Shown: positions 17,928 through 27,395, counted from the stretch's first letter. The stretch: 64,000 bases of DNA from Lysobacter helvus (GCF_018406645.1 NZ_AP024546.1:1674001-1738000); one strand, 5' to 3'. Notes: a model not told the origin generated them from the sequence alone. Translations and numbers: made by a program.

Positions 17928-19379
17928 ATGCCAGCCGAGTTCCTCGAACAGCTCCCCAAGCTCATCCAACCCGGCCGCCGCGTTGCGCAGCGGTTGTTCG
18001 ATGCCCGCAAGGGCAGGAATCGCGAACGCGCCGTGCTGAAAGAGTTGATCCGGCCCGTTGAATCTTCCGTTTCAACGCCCGAGGGCGAATGTTCTCGAAT
18101 GTTGTGCGGAGATCCCGCCAGCGCCCTCGCGGCGCTCCTCGCGGAACAGGCGAGCGACGCGCCGGTGGACATCGTTGCCGCGGTGATCGACGTCCCGCCC
18201 GTCGACGTCGGCGACACCGGCCAGGACGATGCCGCCCGGCGCCTGTCCGCGAGCATCCCCGTGTTCGAACTCATCCGCAAACTGATGGGCGACACGCAAC
18301 CGTTGTTCGCGCGCTTCATCGATGGCGAATCCCCGACGATGCGCCTCGTGTTCGAAGCGTTCTGGAGCGCGATCCCGCTGGCGGCCGACGCGGTCGCACC
18401 GAAACTCTCCGCCACGTCCCCGCGCAGCGCGGTCGTCTTCTGTTCCGACGACGCCGATTGGCTCGCCAATGCCGTGGGCGCGTGCGAAGGCCGCTGGATT
18501 GCATGCATCGCGTCCGCTGCGCAGGCCGCGCGTTTCCGCCGCCTGTTGATCGCGCGCAACGCGCCCGCGTTCTCGCACGAAGCGGTGGGCGCCGCGCCGA
18601 TCGAATGGGCGCGCCGCCACGTCGGCGCGGGGCATCTCGTCGCCATGCATGCCGCACTGTGGGCGTTCGGTGCCACGCCGGACGTCGCCGCGCCCGAAGA
18701 CAGATCGACGCGCGGACGCGCGCGCGCCCCCGATCACGCCATCGGTTTCATGGACCACGCGCGTGGCCGCACGCTGGTGTGGGTCGACAGCCCGGATCGC
18801 TGCACCACCGAAGCGAGCCTGTGCCGCGTGTTGTCCCGGCACGCCCGCACGGAAGGCTGCGACCGCATCGTGCTGCTGGCGTGGCACGTCGCCCCGACGC
18901 TGCCGCAAGCGATCGCATCGCGCCATGCACCGGCGATCTCCCTGCACACCATCCGCGTACTCCCGCGCGTGAACGGCGGACTGGTGCGCATCGACCCCGC
19001 GGGATTCAAGCACGTGGCGGCCATGCCGGAGGCCACCGTGACCCGGCATCCCGCCGGTGCGAAGGACCACGAGTGGCTCGACGTCGAATGGGCGCGCGGC
19101 GACGAGGCGCCGCTGGATTGGTCGATCGATCCCGACTTCACCGACGACATCTTCCGCGGTGCCTGGCACGCCGCACGCGAGGGCGCGGCCCTCCCGGTGC
19201 GCAGCGTGCGCCTGCGCGTGCCCTGGCGGAACGGCGCGCGCCGCGTGTGCCTGCGAATCACGGACGCTTCGGGTCGCATCGCGGACATCGTGCACGTCGT
19301 GCGCCACGCCCCGGACGTCCACGTGCATGCCCCTCGGGCCCGCCGCCCGGAGCCGCCGCGACACGAAGCGCTCTGCTAG
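17928..19379 (+). CDS. Protein of unknown function (483 aa)
   Basis: I do not recognise this protein with certainty. It has 483 residues, no signal peptide, no clear membrane helix, and is Ala/Arg/Asp-rich. Segments: a helical N-terminus (~1-60); a block ~163-250 with SAVVFCSDDADWLANAVGAC; a block ~283-345 with TLVWVDSPDRC and DRIVLLAWHVAP that looks like an alpha/beta fold; a block with LDWSIDPDFTDDIFRGAWHA (~397-416); and a C-terminal beta domain (~423-462). The last three resemble in layout the C-terminal part of some type III/adenine DNA methylases, but the DPPY-type catalytic motif is absent. That resemblance is from memory and weak. GGAGG lies 9 bases before the ATG. It is divergent from a lower-GC Xre regulator. 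Confidence 0.6.
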   Translation: MPAEFLEQLPKLIQPGRRVAQRLFDARKGRNRERAVLKELIRPVESSVSTPEGECSRMLCGDPASALAALLAEQASDAPVDIVAAVIDVPPVDVGDTGQDDAARRLSASIPVFELIRKLMGDTQPLFARFIDGESPTMRLVFEAFWSAIPLAADAVAPKLSATSPRSAVVFCSDDADWLANAVGACEGRWIACIASAAQAARFRRLLIARNAPAFSHEAVGAAPIEWARRHVGAGHLVAMHAALWAFGATPDVAAPEDRSTRGRARAPDHAIGFMDHARGRTLVWVDSPDRCTTEASLCRVLSRHARTEGCDRIVLLAWHVAPTLPQAIASRHAPAISLHTIRVLPRVNGGLVRIDPAGFKHVAAMPEATVTRHPAGAKDHEWLDVEWARGDEAPLDWSIDPDFTDDIFRGAWHAAREGAALPVRSVRLRVPWRNGARRVCLRITDASGRIADIVHVVRHAPDVHVHAPRARRPEPPRHEALC

Positions 19380-19407
19380 TCTGCCGCCGCATCCGAAGGG
19401 GAGCGGC

Positions 19408-21246
19408 ATGGCGCACAACCAGTTCGAACTGTTGCGGCAACGGCGCTTCCTGCCGTTCTTCCTCACGCAATCGCTCGGCGCGTTCAACGACAACGTGTAC
19501 CGCCAGGCCATCATCGGCCTGCTCGGGTGGCTGGCCGTCGCCGATGCGCAGCGCACGCTCTACACCAACCTCGCGCCCGCGATCTTCATCCTGCCGTACT
19601 TCCTGTTCTCCGCGCCCGCCGGGCAGATCGCGGAGAAGCTGGAGAAGTCGAAGCTGATCCGCATCACCACGATGATGGAGATCGTGATCATGTCGATCGC
19701 CGCCATCGGCTTCATGTTGCAGGACATGGTCGTGTTGCTGGTCGCGCTGTTCTGCACCGGCGTGCAGTCCACGCTGTTCGGGCCCGTGAAGTATTCGATC
19801 CTGCCCTCGGTGCTCAAGCCGGAGGAACTCACGGGCGGCAACGGCCTGGTCGAAATGGGCACGTCGGTGTTCATCCTCGCCGGCATGTTGCTGGGCGGGT
19901 TGCTGTTCAAGCTGGGGGGCGCGCACGGGCCGCTCATCGCGGGCGGCACGATCATCGCACTCGCGATCCTCGGCAACCTGGTGAGCCGCGCGATCCCGCC
20001 GGTGCCCGCCGCGGCGCCGGACCTGAAGATCCGCTGGAACCCCATCCCCGAGTCGATCCACATCCTGCGCATGCTGCGCAAGCAACCCGCGGTGCGGAAT
20101 TCGGTGCTGGGCGTGTCGTGGTTCTGGTTCGTCGGCACGGTGCTGACCGCGCAATTCCCCACCTATGCGCAGGTGCAGCTGGGCGGCGATGAAACCGCGT
20201 ACCTGCAGTTGCTTGCGGTGTTCTCGGTGGCGACGGGCGTGGGCTCGCTGCTGTGCGAAAAACTGTCTGCGCGCACGGTGGAAATCGGCCTCGTGCCGCT
20301 GGGTGCGTTCGGGATGAGCGTGTTCCTGTTCGTGCTGTCCTTCGCGCCGGTCGGCTCGCGCACGCACGTGCTGGTGGCGCTGTCGGGCATCGGCGTGTTC
20401 GCGGGCTTCTTCGTGGTGCCGCTGTTCGCGCTGATCCAGAGCCGCACGCCGAAGGCCGAACTGTCGCGCGTGATCGCCGGCATGAACATCCAGAACGCGG
20501 CCTTCATCGTGGGCGCCGCGATCGCGGGCATCGCCACGCAGCGCTGGCTCGGCTGGACGATCCCGCAGGTGTTCCTCGCGCTGGCGATCGTCCACACGCT
20601 GGTCGCGCTGTGGATCTTCACGATCGTCCCCGAATTCCTGATGCGCTTCCTGAGCTGGGTGTTCGTGCGCACGCTGTACCGGTTGCGCGTGCAAGGCGTG
20701 GAGGAATTCGTGCCGGACGAAGGCCCCGCGCTGATCGTGTGCAACCACGTCAGCTACATGGACGCGCTGATCCTGGCCGCCAGCATCCCGCGCCCGGTGC
20801 GCTTCGTCATGTACTACAAGATCTTCGACATCCCGGTGATGCGCTGGATCTTCCGCACCGCGAAGGCGATCCCGATCGCGGGCGCGCGCGAGAATCCGGA
20901 GCTGATGCAACGCGCGTTCGACGAGATCGATGCAGCCCTGGCCGAAGGCGAGCTCGTCGGCATCTTCCCCGAAGGCGCGCTGACGAAGGACGGCGACATC
21001 GCCCCGTTCAAGTCGGGCATCGAGCGCGTGCTGGTGCGCCGCAGCGTGCCGGTGGTGCCGATGGCGCTGCGTGGCATGTGGTCGAGCATGTGGAGCCGTC
21101 GCGACGGCAAGCTCAAGCGCATGCGCGTGCCGCGGCGCTTCCGCGCGCACGTCGAAGTGGTGGCGGCCGCGCCGGTGGACGGACACGTGGTGACGGCGGA
21201 ACTGATGGAAGCGAAGGTGCGGGAATTGCGCGGCGACGCCGCGTAA
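19408..21246 (+). CDS. Fused MFS lysophospholipid transporter / 1-acylglycerol-3-phosphate acyltransferase
   Basis: 612 residues combining two enzymes that are separate or fused in other bacteria. Residues ~1-420 are an LplT-like MFS flippase with about 11-12 helices (start FLTQSLGAFNDNVYRQAIIG; then STLFGPVKYSILP). Residues ~425-612 are a PlsC-type acyltransferase with the catalytic HX4D motif NHVSYMD and the FPEGALT motif. Such proteins flip lyso-phosphatidylethanolamine inward and re-acylate it, repairing the membrane. The usual third domain (acyl-ACP synthetase) of the E. coli-like three-domain version is missing. ATG preceded by GGGGAG. It starts 28 bases after the unknown gene. Confidence 0.92.
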   Translation: MAHNQFELLRQRRFLPFFLTQSLGAFNDNVYRQAIIGLLGWLAVADAQRTLYTNLAPAIFILPYFLFSAPAGQIAEKLEKSKLIRITTMMEIVIMSIAAIGFMLQDMVVLLVALFCTGVQSTLFGPVKYSILPSVLKPEELTGGNGLVEMGTSVFILAGMLLGGLLFKLGGAHGPLIAGGTIIALAILGNLVSRAIPPVPAAAPDLKIRWNPIPESIHILRMLRKQPAVRNSVLGVSWFWFVGTVLTAQFPTYAQVQLGGDETAYLQLLAVFSVATGVGSLLCEKLSARTVEIGLVPLGAFGMSVFLFVLSFAPVGSRTHVLVALSGIGVFAGFFVVPLFALIQSRTPKAELSRVIAGMNIQNAAFIVGAAIAGIATQRWLGWTIPQVFLALAIVHTLVALWIFTIVPEFLMRFLSWVFVRTLYRLRVQGVEEFVPDEGPALIVCNHVSYMDALILAASIPRPVRFVMYYKIFDIPVMRWIFRTAKAIPIAGARENPELMQRAFDEIDAALAEGELVGIFPEGALTKDGDIAPFKSGIERVLVRRSVPVVPMALRGMWSSMWSRRDGKLKRMRVPRRFRAHVEVVAAAPVDGHVVTAELMEAKVRELRGDAA

Positions 21247-21255
21247 GCAATCGCG

Positions 21256-21459
21256 CTAGCGTCGGAAGAAGAACGCGCACGCGATCCTGGCCGCGTAGAA
21301 CAGCACGCCGCCGACAAGAAACAGTTGCCACCAATGCTGCACGGCGAAGTTCCAGAAGCCGGTGCCGTGGAGGGACGGCACGAACACCGCGCCCAGGCAG
21401 GCGATCCCGGGGAGCAGGAAGACACTCGCCAGCGCGCCACACGCGTTTCGTCGATGCAT
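21256..21459 (-). CDS. Small two-helix membrane protein
   Basis: 67 residues with two hydrophobic stretches (~8-27 and ~42-62) and a basic ending FFFRR. It is a plausible small membrane protein, convergent with the PlsC fusion gene. The ATG at 21459 is the one that gives a compact two-helix protein; the frame is open upstream. No family recognised. It is small and unsupported by motifs, so it may be a chance frame, although hydrophobic patterning is clear. Confidence 0.5.
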   Translation of the reverse strand: MHRRNACGALASVFLLPGIACLGAVFVPSLHGTGFWNFAVQHWWQLFLVGGVLFYAARIACAFFFRR

Positions 21460-21670
21460 GGCGCGTCCGGTGACAGGGCGAGGGCCCCATGGTGCCGCAT
21501 GCGATGCGGCCCGCGAACCGGGACAAATTCGCAGCCGCGCGCGTGCCGGCTTCGCGCGGCGCCCGCCGTCGTTTCGCGCGCGCCGCGCTTCCCGACCGAC
21601 GTCGCATCCACCCCCGTGCGCCATCCGGAAGCTGCCGACGGCGGCCGCGCCCCCGTGCGCCGTCCTACCC

Positions 21671-21703
21671 AACCACTTGCATAAAAAATACAACCACATG
21701 CAT
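21671..21703 (+). promoter_or_regulatory. Direct repeats and promoter of higBA-type operon
   Basis: AACCACTTGCAT (21671-21682) and AACCACATGCAT (21692-21703) are direct repeats differing at one base, spaced 21 bases start to start, i.e. two helical turns on one face of DNA. An A-rich stretch ATAAAAAATA lies between them as a possible -10. The second copy overlaps the toxin start codon. This arrangement fits autorepression by the antitoxin or toxin-antitoxin complex. Confidence 0.5.
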
Positions 21704-22030
21704 ACTCCCGCCACCCTGAAGCGCTTGTTCTGGATGGGTTCCGCGCTCGAGGACCTCCGTGCATTTACGCCCCTGGCGCGGGCGGAAGCCGGGATCGACC
21801 TCGGGCTGGTGCAGCACGGCGTCGAGCCGCGCGACTGGAAGCCGATGCCGGTCGTGGGGCGCGGTGTCCGCGAGATCCGCGTCCGCACCGCCGGCGGCAC
21901 GTGGCGCGTGTTCTACGTCGTCGAAAACGAGACCGCGGTCTACGTGCTGCACGCCTTCCGGAAGACAACGCAGAAGACCTCGCAGGCCGACATCACCCGC
22001 GGTCGCGCCCGTTACCGTTCGATCCAATGA
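21698..22030 (+). CDS. RelE/HigB-type toxin (Gp49-like)
   Basis: 110 residues of the phage-derived Gp49-like (DUF891) branch of RelE/HigB toxins, which cleave mRNA on the ribosome. Typical layout: KRLFWMGSALEDLRAFTPLA, then GVREIRVRTAGGTWRVFY and VYVLHAFRKTTQKT near the C-terminus, whose basic residues contact RNA. The toxin precedes the antitoxin, which is the higBA order. The ATG overlaps the second operator repeat, leaving a very short leader and no strong ribosome-binding site; this would keep toxin translation low. Confidence 0.9.
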   Translation: MHTPATLKRLFWMGSALEDLRAFTPLARAEAGIDLGLVQHGVEPRDWKPMPVVGRGVREIRVRTAGGTWRVFYVVENETAVYVLHAFRKTTQKTSQADITRGRARYRSIQ

Positions 22031-22044
22031 CGCAGGAGACTCCC

Positions 22045-22359
22045 ATGCGCAAACCCGCCACCGACCACGCGATCGATGACGCCACCATCCGCCCCTCCAG
22101 CGGCAACGTCTTCATCGACCTCGGCTTCGTCGAAGCCGAAGCGCAGGTGCTCGCCCTGCGCGTCGAGCTCATGGCCGCGCTCGAAAAACACATCAAGGCC
22201 AACCGCATGACGCAGGTCGCGGCGTCGAAGATCCTCGGCGTCAGCCAGGGGCGCGTGTCGGACCTGTCGCGCGGGAAGGTCGAGAAGTTCAGCCTCGACA
22301 CGCTGGTGCTGTTCGCCGCGAAGCTGGGCAAGCCCGCGCGGCTGGAGTTCGCCTGGTAG
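22045..22359 (+). CDS. HigA-type antitoxin (Xre family)
   Basis: 104 residues. N-terminal ~40 residues are polar and likely flexible; an Xre-type helix-turn-helix follows (~44-95: AALEKHIKANRMTQVAASKI, then LGVSQGRVSDLSRGKVEKFS). It belongs to the HigA antitoxins paired with Gp49-like toxins and should neutralise the upstream toxin and repress the pair. AGGAG 8 bases before the ATG at 22045 decides the start; an in-frame ATG at 22027 overlapping the toxin stop (ATGA) is an alternative. The gene ends 7 bases before the convergent purD stop. Confidence 0.9.
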   Translation: MRKPATDHAIDDATIRPSSGNVFIDLGFVEAEAQVLALRVELMAALEKHIKANRMTQVAASKILGVSQGRVSDLSRGKVEKFSLDTLVLFAAKLGKPARLEFAW

Positions 22360-22365
22360 GCGCCG

Positions 22366-23670
22366 TCAGCGCGCCGGGCCGGCGTGTTCGCGCTCGCGCT
22401 CGATCGCGCGCCAGCCGATGTCGTGGCGGTGGAACTCCCCGCGCCACGAAATCCCCGCGATCTCTGCGTACGCGCGCTTCTGCGCCGCCTCCACCGTCTC
22501 GCCCAGCGCGCACACGCACAACACGCGGCCGCCGCTGGTGACCACGTGGTCGCCCTCCACGCGCGTGCCGGCATGGAACACCTTCGTGCCGCGCACATCG
22601 GGCACATCCCACCCGCCGATGATGTCGCCCAGCGTCGGCGTGCCCGGGTAGTGCTCCGCCGCCATCACCACGCCGAGGGACGGGCGCTGGTCCCACTCCA
22701 CGTGCGCGCGGTCCAGCGTGCCGTCGATCGCGGCTTCCACCAGGACCACCAGGTCGGAACGCAACCGCATCATCACCGGCTGCGTTTCCGGATCGCCGAA
22801 GCGCACGTTGAATTCGATCACCTTCGGCGCGCCCGCCTTGTCGATCATCAGCCCCGCGTAGAGGAAGCCGGTGAACGGCACGCCGTCGGCGATCATGCCG
22901 CGCACGGTGGGCTCGACCACCTCGCGCATCACGCGCGCATGCACTTCTGGCGTCACGACGGGCGCGGGCGAATACGCACCCATGCCGCCGGTGTTGGGCC
23001 CGGTGTCGCCGTCGTGCGCGCGCTTGTGGTCCTGCGACGTCGCCATCGGCAGCGCATGCGTGCCGTCGACCATCGAGATGAAGCTCGCCTCTTCGCCGTC
23101 GAGGAACTCCTCGATCACCACGCGCGCGCCCGCCGCGCCGAACGCGTTGCCGGCGAGCATGTCGGTGATCGCGGCTTCGGCCTCGGGCAGCGTCATCGCC
23201 ACGATCACGCCCTTGCCCGCGGCGAGGCCATCGGCCTTGACGACGATCGGTGCGCCCTGCGCGCGCACGTACGCGAGCGCTTCGTCCACGTCCGTGTGCA
23301 CGGCGTAGTGCGCCGTCGGGATCCCGTGGCGCGCGAGGAATTCCTTCGCGAACGCCTTGCTGCCTTCCAGTTGCGCCGCCGCGGCCGTGGGGCCGAACAC
23401 GCGCAACCCCGCGGCGCGAAAACGATCCACGACGCCCGCGACCAGCGGCTGCTCCGGCCCCACCACCGTCAACGCGATGCCTTCGCGCTCCACCAGCGCG
23501 AGCAGGCCGTCGATGTCCGTCGCGCTCACGCCCGCGTTGCGGCACTTGGTTTCGCTGGCCGTGCCCGCGTTGCCCGGGGCGACGATGACGGCCTCGACGC
23601 GCTTGGACTGCGCGAGCTTCCAGGCCAGCGCATGTTCGCGACCGCCGGAACCGAGGACCAGGACCTTCAT
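22366..23670 (-). CDS. purD: Phosphoribosylamine-glycine ligase PurD
   Basis: 434 residues, standard length. It joins 5-phosphoribosylamine and glycine using ATP, step 2 of purine synthesis. The N-terminal [19 protein letters not shown] is the family signature; an ATP-grasp domain follows, with [15 protein letters not shown] and a conserved [15 protein letters not shown] stretch that binds metal and ADP. It lies 28 bases after purH on the same strand, so the two probably share a transcript, starting further upstream near fis. Confidence 0.97.
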   Translation of the reverse strand: MKVLVLGSGGREHALAWKLAQSKRVEAVIVAPGNAGTASETKCRNAGVSATDIDGLLALVEREGIALTVVGPEQPLVAGVVDRFRAAGLRVFGPTAAAAQLEGSKAFAKEFLARHGIPTAHYAVHTDVDEALAYVRAQGAPIVVKADGLAAGKGVIVAMTLPEAEAAITDMLAGNAFGAAGARVVIEEFLDGEEASFISMVDGTHALPMATSQDHKRAHDGDTGPNTGGMGAYSPAPVVTPEVHARVMREVVEPTVRGMIADGVPFTGFLYAGLMIDKAGAPKVIEFNVRFGDPETQPVMMRLRSDLVVLVEAAIDGTLDRAHVEWDQRPSLGVVMAAEHYPGTPTLGDIIGGWDVPDVRGTKVFHAGTRVEGDHVVTSGGRVLCVCALGETVEAAQKRAYAEIAGISWRGEFHRHDIGWRAIEREREHAGPAR

Positions 23671-23698
23671 GCGCGACTCCTTGCGAATGGAACGAACG

Positions 23699-25270
23699 TC
23701 AGTGGCGGAAATGGCGGATGCCGGTGAACACCATCGCGATGCCGTGTTCGTCGGCCGCCGCGATCGTCTCGTTGTCGCGCATCGAACCGCCCGGCTGGAT
23801 CACCGCGCGGATCCCCGCGGCCGCCGCGGCATCGATGCCGTCGCGGAACGGGAAGAACGCATCGCTCGCCATCGCCGAGCCCGGCACCGCGATGCCCGCT
23901 TCCTCGGCCTTCAGCGCCGCGATCTTCGCCGACACCACGCGGCTCATCTGGCCCGCGCCGATGCCCACGGTGCGGCCGTCGCGCGCATAGACGATGGCGT
24001 TGGACTTCACGTACTTCGCCACGCGCCAGGCGAACAGCATGTCGGCGAGTTCGGCCGGCGTCGGCGCGCGCTGCGTGACCACCTTGAGTTCGTCGCGCGT
24101 CACTTCGCGGATGTCGCTCGTCTGCATCAGCAGGCCCGAGCCCACGCGCTTGACGTCGAAATTGTTGCGGCCTTCGCCGTGCGGGATGCGCAGCACGCGC
24201 ACGTTGGCCTTCTTCTTCGCGTAATCGAGCGCACCGGACTCGTAGTCCGGCGCGATCAGCACTTCGACGAACTGCCGGTCCAGGATCGTCTTCGCCGTGG
24301 CCGCATCCAGCGTGCGGTTGAACGCGATGATGCCGCCGAAGGCCGACGTCGGATCCGTCGAATACGCCGCTTCGTAGGCCGCCGCGTTGTCCGCGGCCTC
24401 GGCTACGCCGCAGGGATTGGCGTGCTTGACGATCACGCACGCGGTGCCTTCGAACTGGCGCACGCATTCCCACGCCGCATCGGCGTCGGCGAGGTTGTTG
24501 AACGACAGTTCCTTGCCCTGCAGCTGCGTGAACGTGGCGAGCGTGCCGGGCACCGGGTACAGATCGCGGTAGAACGCGCCGTGCTGGTGCGGGTTCTCGC
24601 CGTAGCGCAGGTCCATCACCTTCACGAAGTTGCTGTTCTGCTGCGCGGGGAACAAGCCACGCGCGCCGTCGTCGCCGATGGACGACAGGTAATCGCTGAT
24701 GCACGCGTCGTACTGCGCGACGCGATTGAACGCCGCCACCGACAACGCGAAGCGCGTGCGCGCCGACAGCGTGCCGGCGTTGCCCTGCAATTCGTCGAGC
24801 AGCGCGGCGTACTGCGCCGGATCGGTGGCCACCGCGACGCGCGCGAAATTCTTCGCCGCCGACCGCAGCATGGCCGGACCGCCGATGTCGATGTTCTCGA
24901 CGATCTCGTCCATCGTGCTCGCAGGATCGGCGGACACCTTCTCGAACGGATACAGGTTGAGCACCAGCAGGTCGATCGCGCCGATGCCGTGCTGCGCCAT
25001 CACTGCGTCATCCGTGCCGCTGCGGCCCAGCAGGCCGCCGTGCACCATCGGATGCAGCGTCTTGACGCGGCCGTCCATCATTTCGGGGAAACCCGTGAGG
25101 TCGCTGACGTCCTTCGCCGGCAAACCCGCGTCGCGCAAGGCTTTGGCGGTGCCGCCGGTGGACACCAGCTCGACGCCCAGCGCCGACAGCGCGCGCGCGA
25201 AATCCACGAGGCCGGTCTTGTCGGAAACGGACAGCAAGGCCCGGCGCACGGGCAGTCGGTCGGCGGTCAT
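23699..25270 (-). CDS. purH: Bifunctional AICAR formyltransferase / IMP cyclohydrolase PurH
   Basis: 523 residues. The N-terminal ~200 residues are IMP cyclohydrolase ([33 protein letters not shown]), the rest AICAR transformylase with the signature KHANPCGVA (conserved Lys and His) and a C-terminal domain ending in [10 protein letters not shown]. Together they complete the last two steps to IMP. Start [15 protein letters not shown] matches homologues. fis ends 82 bases upstream and purD follows; both on the same strand, a conserved order in Xanthomonadaceae. Confidence 0.97.
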   Translation of the reverse strand: MTADRLPVRRALLSVSDKTGLVDFARALSALGVELVSTGGTAKALRDAGLPAKDVSDLTGFPEMMDGRVKTLHPMVHGGLLGRSGTDDAVMAQHGIGAIDLLVLNLYPFEKVSADPASTMDEIVENIDIGGPAMLRSAAKNFARVAVATDPAQYAALLDELQGNAGTLSARTRFALSVAAFNRVAQYDACISDYLSSIGDDGARGLFPAQQNSNFVKVMDLRYGENPHQHGAFYRDLYPVPGTLATFTQLQGKELSFNNLADADAAWECVRQFEGTACVIVKHANPCGVAEAADNAAAYEAAYSTDPTSAFGGIIAFNRTLDAATAKTILDRQFVEVLIAPDYESGALDYAKKKANVRVLRIPHGEGRNNFDVKRVGSGLLMQTSDIREVTRDELKVVTQRAPTPAELADMLFAWRVAKYVKSNAIVYARDGRTVGIGAGQMSRVVSAKIAALKAEEAGIAVPGSAMASDAFFPFRDGIDAAAAAGIRAVIQPGGSMRDNETIAAADEHGIAMVFTGIRHFRH

Positions 25271-25352
25271 GCGGGCATCGCAGCGGGGGGAGGCCGCGAA
25301 TTATAGCGGGGCGGACGGAACCGGCCGGTGGCGCGGTGCCGCCGGGCAGGGA

Positions 25353-25643
25353 TCAACCGAGCCCGTAGTCCCGCAGCTTCTTGCGCAGCGTGGCGCGATG
25401 GATACCGAGCATCGTGGCGGCGCGGCTCTGGTTGCCGTCGCAATACTTCAGCACTTCGGCGAACAGCGGGATCTCGAGTTCGCGCAGCGCGATGTTGTAC
25501 AGCTCCTGCGTTTCGCAACCGTCGAGGTCGCGCAGGTAGCGACGCACCGAATTCGCGACGTGGTCGCGCAACGGCGGACGCTGGCCGGTACGGGGGCTGT
25601 CTTGTCGATCGGCGGCGGCGTTCAGAACAGCATCCCCTGGCAC
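25353..25643 (-). CDS. fis: DNA-binding protein Fis
   Basis: 96 residues, close to the 98 residues of E. coli Fis. The C-terminal helix-turn-helix is clearly conserved ([20 protein letters not shown], then [11 protein letters not shown]). Fis is a growth-phase nucleoid protein that bends DNA. No ATG is available at the expected place; the frame starts with GTG at 25643, preceding [11 protein letters not shown]. It sits between the DUF3426 gene and purH, a synteny seen in relatives, where dusB-fis in enterobacteria is replaced by a prmA-DUF3426-fis order. Confidence 0.93.
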   Translation of the reverse strand: MPGDAVLNAAADRQDSPRTGQRPPLRDHVANSVRRYLRDLDGCETQELYNIALRELEIPLFAEVLKYCDGNQSRAATMLGIHRATLRKKLRDYGLG

Positions 25644-25722
25644 GTGTGGCGCACCGCCCTGGCGGACGGGACGGCGAGTCTAGCGCGCCGATCCCCGCCG
25701 TGCACGGCTTGCAATGCGCCGC

Positions 25723-27360
25723 TCAGCGGAATTCGAAACCGAATGACACCACGCCGGGCGCGGGCTCGACCACCGACAGGGAAATGGCCGCGGTCTGGCC
25801 GGGGGCGAGGGTGTTTTGCGTAGGCGGCGCGCCCAGGTATTCGCGCGCGGTGAATGCCCGCGCGCCCACCACGCGCCCGTCCACGTCGGACAACGTCAGC
25901 ACCAGGCGCGGCCATGCCTGCGCCCAGCGCGCATCGTTGCGGAAACTCGCAGCGATCTGCAGCGTGCCCGGCGCGATGGGATGCGGGCGCACGTCGCGCG
26001 CGAGCATCGTGAACGCAGCAGGATCGCGCCACGGCGGCAACGTGCAACGCAAAGCGCGACACGCAAGGTCGACGGTGGGACGCCAGCGCGCATCGCGCGC
26101 GAGCACGTCGCGTTGTGCCAGCAGCAGTTGCAATGCGAGCAGCAGCGCGAGCGCGGCGAGGATCGCGATGCGCGGCCAGCTGGCCGGAAGCGCGGTGTGC
26201 GCGGCGCGGGCTTCATCGCGCAGGAAACTGGGAGCCTGCGCAGCGGAACGGCGGCGCGGCACGGCGGTCGTGGGGGCTTTTGCGGGTTTCGGTGCAACGG
26301 GTGCGTCGACGCGGTGGGAAACGTCGGGGCGTTCGGGGGAGATGGGTGCAGGTTCGATTCCTGCGAATTGGATCGGAGCAGGTTCGATTGGCGCAGCCTT
26401 GATCGGCGCAGCTTCGTTCGGTGCAGATTCGATCGCTGCAGCTTCGATTGGCGCAGCTTCGATCCGCGCAACCTCGACTGGTGCAGTTTCGATCGCCTCG
26501 ACCGGCGGTGCTTCGTCGATCTCCCGTTCGATCGTGGCAACGTCGGCGACGACGTCCTCGATCGGTGCGTCTTCCACGATGTCGACTTCCGCCGGCGCCA
26601 GGTCCATCGGCACGAGTTCGAGGTGCGGTGTTTCGAGCGGGGCGACTTCGCTCGGCGCCAGGGCGACGGGCGTTTCGACCGCCGGCGCCTCCACCGGCGG
26701 CGACGCGGGCGCCGGCGCTTCGCTCTCGACCGCTGCGGCGGCGACCTCCGCGTCGGCCTTCGCCTTCGCGCGTGCCCGCAATGACGGGATGGGTTTCACC
26801 GATGCCTTCGTGCGCGTGGGCGCCGGCGGCGTTTCCGCTGCGGGGGACGGCGGCGTGGCTTCGACGGGTTTGGGCACGGCCGGCTTCGACCGCAGTCCGC
26901 CCACCGCACCACGCATCCATTCGACCAATCCCGGCCTTTGCGGCTTGCGCACGGGCGGCGCCGGTGCGGGCGCTTCCGGTGCCGGGGTGTCCGTCGTCGA
27001 CTTGCGCGTCGTGCGACGCGGCTTCGCGGGCTCGGCGTCGCTGCGCGGTTTCGCGCGCGGGCGACGATCGGGTTTCGCGGACATCGCCGCGATCATCGCG
27101 TCGGCGCTGAAGGATTCGCTGTCCGTCGCAGCCAGTGCCTCCTGCGCGGCTTCCTGCGGCGCCGCGATGTCCTGCGGCGTTGCCTCGACCGGCGCCGGAT
27201 CAGGTGCGGGCGCCGGGCTTGCATCCGGTCCCGGGGGCGCGGCCGCTTCCTCCGCGACATCGCCCATCGCGCCGCCACATTTCGGGCACGCCGCGGGCGG
27301 CGCGCCGGTGCGCGGGTCCAGGGCGACCAGGAACTGGCAATGGGGACACAGGACGAACAT
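25723..27360 (-). CDS. Zinc-ribbon, DUF3426 membrane protein with Ala-Pro-Ile-Glu repeats
   Basis: 545 residues. It starts with a MJ0042-type zinc ribbon (MFVLCPHCQF ... ACPKCGGAM; Cys5, Cys8, Cys25, Cys28). The long middle (~35-370) is low complexity, rich in Pro, Ala, Glu, with a basic patch (~90-120) and, at ~285-340, degenerate copies of APIEA. A single membrane helix (~390-412, RIAILAALALLLALQLLLAQ) precedes a C-terminal DUF3426 domain (~415-545). Function unknown. The zinc ribbon and gene order (prmA upstream, fis downstream) are typical of the family; the expanded repeat tract is this strain's feature. Position suggests one transcript with prmA. Confidence 0.85.
   Translation of the reverse strand: MFVLCPHCQFLVALDPRTGAPPAACPKCGGAMGDVAEEAAAPPGPDASPAPAPDPAPVEATPQDIAAPQEAAQEALAATDSESFSADAMIAAMSAKPDRRPRAKPRSDAEPAKPRRTTRKSTTDTPAPEAPAPAPPVRKPQRPGLVEWMRGAVGGLRSKPAVPKPVEATPPSPAAETPPAPTRTKASVKPIPSLRARAKAKADAEVAAAAVESEAPAPASPPVEAPAVETPVALAPSEVAPLETPHLELVPMDLAPAEVDIVEDAPIEDVVADVATIEREIDEAPPVEAIETAPVEVARIEAAPIEAAAIESAPNEAAPIKAAPIEPAPIQFAGIEPAPISPERPDVSHRVDAPVAPKPAKAPTTAVPRRRSAAQAPSFLRDEARAAHTALPASWPRIAILAALALLLALQLLLAQRDVLARDARWRPTVDLACRALRCTLPPWRDPAAFTMLARDVRPHPIAPGTLQIAASFRNDARWAQAWPRLVLTLSDVDGRVVGARAFTAREYLGAPPTQNTLAPGQTAAISLSVVEPAPGVVSFGFEFR
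26344..26500. repeat. Degenerate 15-base tandem repeat inside the DUF3426 gene
   Basis: Plus-strand units near GATCGGCGCAGCTTC recur with substitutions about ten times through this stretch. On the coding strand each gives a five-residue unit close to APIEA. The units keep the reading frame, so copy number could change between strains without truncating the protein. Confidence 0.7.
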
Positions 27361-27395
27361 GGCGGCTATTCAACCACGCCGCCGCGGTCCGGCAA

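Noticed and set aside
17928-19379. The unknown protein as an active DNA methyltransferase
   Set aside because: No DPPY/NPPY motif and no S-adenosylmethionine-binding FxGxG motif is visible; only a vague C-terminal resemblance exists.
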